Assembly: GCA_937925755.1 (NCBI GenBank)
Contig: CALAMX010000121.1
Location: 1 to 26,994, forward strand
Length of the DNA stretch: 26,994 bases
Reading direction: 5' to 3'
From: an uncultured Burkholderiales bacterium
GTDB taxonomy: Bacteria > Pseudomonadota > Gammaproteobacteria > Burkholderiales > Thiobacillaceae
In this document: positions 24,198 to 26,994 of the stretch, piece after piece
Numbering within the stretch: the first letter of the stretch is position 1
How the letters are laid out: each line of letters starts with the position of its first letter
The notes under the pieces: model-generated
Seen by the model: only the letters and a program-made list of their open reading frames with translations
Database searches by the model: none
Told to the model about the DNA's origin: nothing
Made by a program: the position numbers and the translations under genes

Positions 24198-24806
24198 TCA
24201 GGGTGAATCGACCCGGTCTGTCCCCGTCTCCGACTGTAGCAAGGCCGCCAGCTGTTTTGCGTTCATGCGGCGGGGTCCCTCTGGGCGATTGCGTCCCCCG
24301 ATATGTCGATTCTCGGGCGGCAGGATGCGCACCCACACATCCGCCGGCTCGGCGTACAGCCGATACATCTGGTTGCCGCCGCGGTCCTTGACCTTGAAGG
24401 CGATGCCCTCGTTGAGCAGGTAGTGTTCGAAGTCCTTGCTGGAATCGGCGTAGAGCTCGATCTCGATGTCGGAGTGGCGGGAGGCCGTCCCGTTGAGCAC
24501 CCCGCCGACCAGGACCGGGTCGAAGCGCGCGAGGCTGTGCAAGACCGCCAAGGCCTGCTCGCGCAGGGCGCGCAGCACCGTCCTGTGCTCCTCCGGGCGG
24601 TAGAGGGCCTGGTGTGCCCGCAGCGCCGCCTCGATCTCGTCGTTGCCGGGCAGGCTGTGCGATTCCGGAGCCCCTAGCTGGCGGGCGGCCTTGCGCTTGG
24701 CCAGGCCATAGTCGCGGATGCCGTGCTCGAGCATCAGCTGCGCGGCCAGCTGGGCGATGCGGATGCGCATCTGTGTATGGCGGGAAGACAGCTCTTTGGG
24801 AGGCAT
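24198..24806 (-). CDS. Nucleotidyltransferase-fold protein
   Basis: The 202-residue protein has a nucleotidyltransferase-like core in its middle: LVGGVLNGTASRHSDIEIELY, with GG at 101-102 and acidic D113 and E115 in the place of the usual metal-binding pair. The N-terminal 90 residues are helical, and the C-terminal part has WVRILPPENRHIGGRNRPEGPRRM. The family appears to be small and uncharacterised; the substrate could be RNA, a nucleotide or a protein, which cannot be told here. A good Shine-Dalgarno (GGGAG) lies eight bases before ATG 24806. It follows PBP1A on the same strand (88 bp gap), so may be cotranscribed with it. Confidence 0.6.
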   Translation of the reverse strand: MPPKELSSRHTQMRIRIAQLAAQLMLEHGIRDYGLAKRKAARQLGAPESHSLPGNDEIEAALRAHQALYRPEEHRTVLRALREQALAVLHSLARFDPVLVGGVLNGTASRHSDIEIELYADSSKDFEHYLLNEGIAFKVKDRGGNQMYRLYAEPADVWVRILPPENRHIGGRNRPEGPRRMNAKQLAALLQSETGTDRVDSP

Positions 24807-24894
24807 GACAAAGGCTCCCTCACTTCATACGTCGCCTGCTTTGCATGGCAGGTAGCAGTCGGTATACCGGCCCGTGGCAGCGGTGATTCCTGGT

Positions 24895-26994
24895 TTAGTC
24901 ACCATAGTTGCGTACGGCTGGCTCGGGCTGAGACTCGACGATGGGGGCGGCGCTCGCCTCGGCCACCGCCTCGGCTTCGGGCTGGGGTGCTGGCACGAAT
25001 TCCTCATAGAAATACTCCATCATCCCACCGCTGCCCTCTCGGAGCACACGGCCGGTCCTGGGGTCGATGGGCAGTGTGACGATCCCCGGCGGCATGGTGT
25101 AGGGCTGATCGGGCACATCCCTGAGCACACGCCCCATATAGGCCATCCAGATCGGTAGTGCCGCCACCGAGCCGGTCTCACCACCGCCCATGGGCCGTGG
25201 CTGGTCATAGCCGACCCAGGCCACGGCCACCCTGTGCGGGTTGTAGCCGGCGAACCAGGCGTCGCGATGGTCGTTGGTGGTGCCGGTCTTGCCGGCCAGA
25301 TCGCTGCGATTGAGCCGCATGGCCGCCGTCGCGGTGCCACGCCGCACCACGTCTTGTAGCATCGTGGTCATGATGAAGGCATTGCGGGCATCGAGGATAC
25401 GCTGCGCAGCGGGTGCCTGAAAAGCCTCCAAGGTCCGCCCCGCATTGTCGGTGATGCGGGTGATGAGGTAGGGCCGCACGAGCAGGCCACCATTGGCGAA
25501 GGCGCTATAGGCCGCCGCCATGGCGAGCGGCGTGACCTCGCCGGCGCCCAGGGCCATGGTCAGATAAGGCGGGATGCGCGTCATGTCGAAGCCAAAGCGG
25601 GCCACGTGCGCGCGGGCGGCGTCGATGCCCACACTCTGCAACACGCGTATGGAGACCAGGTTCTTCGACTTGCGCAGGGCATCGCGCAGGGTCATTGGGC
25701 CTTCCATGACGCCGTCGAAGTTCTTCGGCTCCCACAGCACGCCGCCGGTCTCGAAAGGGTCCAGGTGGATGGGCGCATCCTCCAGGACGGTGGCCGGGGT
25801 GAGACCGCGGTCGAGGGCGGCGGAATAGACGAAGGGCTTGAAGCTCGAACCTGGCTGCCGCCAGGCCTGGGTGATGCGGTTGAACTGGTTGCGCGAGAAG
25901 TCAAACCCCCCCACCAACGCTCGAACCGCCCCGTCCTGCGGCGACAGGGCCACCAAGGCAGCCTCCACTTGGGGCAGGTAGGTCAGCTGCCAGGTCCCAC
26001 CGTCCAGCCGCACCACGCGGATCACGGAGCCGCGGCGCAGGCGCTTCTTGGCCGGCGCATCCGCCGCCAGGAAACGCTGGGCGAACTTCAGCTCGCTCGT
26101 CCCCAGCTCGATCTCCTCACCACTGGCGAGCCGCGCCAGGATGCGTTTCTTGTCCATCGCCAGGACCACGGCGGGGAGCATGCCACCCACCTCGCGCAGA
26201 TCGGGCAAGTGGCTGTCGAGGTAGTCGGCCGCTGCCTGGGGGTCGGCCGGCAGCTCCATGTGCGATTCAGGGCCGGCATAGCCCCGGCGGCGATTGAACG
26301 CCACCAGCCCGCGCAGCACGGCATCGGCCGCTGCCTGCTGCTCCTCGCGCCGGATGGTGGTGTAGACGCGCATGCCGGTCACGTAGATCTGCTCACCGTA
26401 ACGCTCGTACATGTACTGGCGCACCATCTCCGCCACATGGTCGGCCGGCACCTCGAAGTCCTGAGCGGAATGACGAATACGCAAGCGCTCGCGGATGGCC
26501 TGGTCGTACTCCGCCTGGGTGATGTAGCCGAGCTCCAGCATGCGCCTGAGCACATAGCGTTGGCGGGCCTGCGCGCGGGCTGGATTGACCACTGGGTTGT
26601 AGGCCGAGGGGGCCTTGGGCAGCCCGGCCAGCATGGCCGCCTCGGCCAGGCTCAAGTTCTTCAGCGGCTTGCCGAAATAGATCTGGGCAGCGGCAGCAAA
26701 GCCGTAGGCGCGCTGGCCCAGGAAGATGTGGTTGAGGTAGAGCTCGAGGATCTCGTCCTTGCTGAGGGCATGTTCGATCTTGATCGCCAGCAGGGCCTCG
26801 TTGATCTTGCGCCGGAAGGTCTTCTCCGAGGACAGGAAGAAATTGCGTGCCACCTGCATGGTGATGGTGGAGGCCCCCTCCTTGGCGCCGCCGGAGACGA
26901 TGTTGGCGAGCGCCGCGCGCAAGACTCCCAGGGTGTCCACGCCGCCATGCTGGTAGAAGCGTTCATCCTCGGCCGCCAGGATGGCCTGGCGCAA
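24895..26994 (-). CDS. mrcA: Penicillin-binding protein 1A, N-terminally truncated by the window edge
   Basis: The reading frame is open through the right edge; about 80 residues including the membrane anchor lie beyond it, so the 699 residues seen are partial. The glycosyltransferase motifs EDERFYQHGGVD, GASTITMQVARN, RRKINEALLAIK and KDEILELYLN are in order. The transpeptidase domain follows, with SSFK (active-site Ser and Lys), SKN and KTGTT. This is a bifunctional class A enzyme making peptidoglycan at the outer face of the inner membrane. An acidic, Pro-rich tail (EFVPAPQPEAEAVAEASAAP) ends the protein. As a housekeeping gene it marks the right end of the accessory region. Confidence 0.95.
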   Translation of the reverse strand: MRQAILAAEDERFYQHGGVDTLGVLRAALANIVSGGAKEGASTITMQVARNFFLSSEKTFRRKINEALLAIKIEHALSKDEILELYLNHIFLGQRAYGFAAAAQIYFGKPLKNLSLAEAAMLAGLPKAPSAYNPVVNPARAQARQRYVLRRMLELGYITQAEYDQAIRERLRIRHSAQDFEVPADHVAEMVRQYMYERYGEQIYVTGMRVYTTIRREEQQAAADAVLRGLVAFNRRRGYAGPESHMELPADPQAAADYLDSHLPDLREVGGMLPAVVLAMDKKRILARLASGEEIELGTSELKFAQRFLAADAPAKKRLRRGSVIRVVRLDGGTWQLTYLPQVEAALVALSPQDGAVRALVGGFDFSRNQFNRITQAWRQPGSSFKPFVYSAALDRGLTPATVLEDAPIHLDPFETGGVLWEPKNFDGVMEGPMTLRDALRKSKNLVSIRVLQSVGIDAARAHVARFGFDMTRIPPYLTMALGAGEVTPLAMAAAYSAFANGGLLVRPYLITRITDNAGRTLEAFQAPAAQRILDARNAFIMTTMLQDVVRRGTATAAMRLNRSDLAGKTGTTNDHRDAWFAGYNPHRVAVAWVGYDQPRPMGGGETGSVAALPIWMAYMGRVLRDVPDQPYTMPPGIVTLPIDPRTGRVLREGSGGMMEYFYEEFVPAPQPEAEAVAEASAAPIVESQPEPAVRNYGD

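Noticed and set aside
24028..24336. N-terminal extension of the sugar transferase by 103 residues
   Set aside because: Family N-terminus begins at MIRFFRHYVP (24027), and the extension overlaps the end of the nucleotidyltransferase gene.

Overview
This window looks like the chromosome of a GC-rich Gram-negative proteobacterium, most likely a betaproteobacterium. That guess rests on the prmA and PBP1A sequences, the PEP-CTERM/PrsK-PrsR-type genes and the LolA/FtsX-type envelope genes. It cannot be narrowed to a genus from sequence reading alone. Housekeeping genes form both ends: the 3' end of prmA at the left edge and a 5'-truncated PBP1A gene at the right edge. Between them lies about 24 kb of envelope, regulatory and biosynthetic genes. 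No rRNA, tRNA, CRISPR array, insertion sequence or phage gene was recognised.

Left part (1-5112): the prmA tail is followed by a YcgR-like PilZ protein on the minus strand. A co-directional four-gene plus-strand cassette comes next: a FeeM-type N-acyl amino acid synthase, an Acg-like nitroreductase-fold flavoprotein, a SAM-dependent O-methyltransferase-family protein and a ThiF/E1-like adenylyltransferase. This looks like a small pathway that makes an acylated amino acid and then activates, oxidises and methylates it. The product is unknown.

Middle (5113-6500): a 334-bp intergenic region holds two near-identical 17-bp boxes, a weak IHF-like site and a textbook -24/-12 sigma-54 promoter. They sit in front of a secreted PEP-CTERM protein gene that ends at a strong terminator. 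A third box lies alone at 326-342.

Right-centre (6628-16195): a PrsT-type TPR lipoprotein, a methyltransferase and a LolA-like periplasmic protein are on the minus strand. They diverge from a LolD/MacB-like ATPase and an outer-membrane beta-barrel on the plus strand. Two FtsX-like permeases on the minus strand converge on the barrel gene. Together these form a complete LolCDE-like export module with its parts on both strands.

Right (16344-24027): minus-strand genes in transcription order encode an EpsB-like sugar transferase, the PrsK sensor kinase, the PrsR sigma-54 activator and a second, membrane-anchored PrsT-type TPR protein. The two permeases follow. PrsK/PrsR is the obvious candidate to act on the boxes and the sigma-54 promoter of the PEP-CTERM gene. 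No exosortase gene is in the window. A nucleotidyltransferase-like gene and PBP1A close the region.
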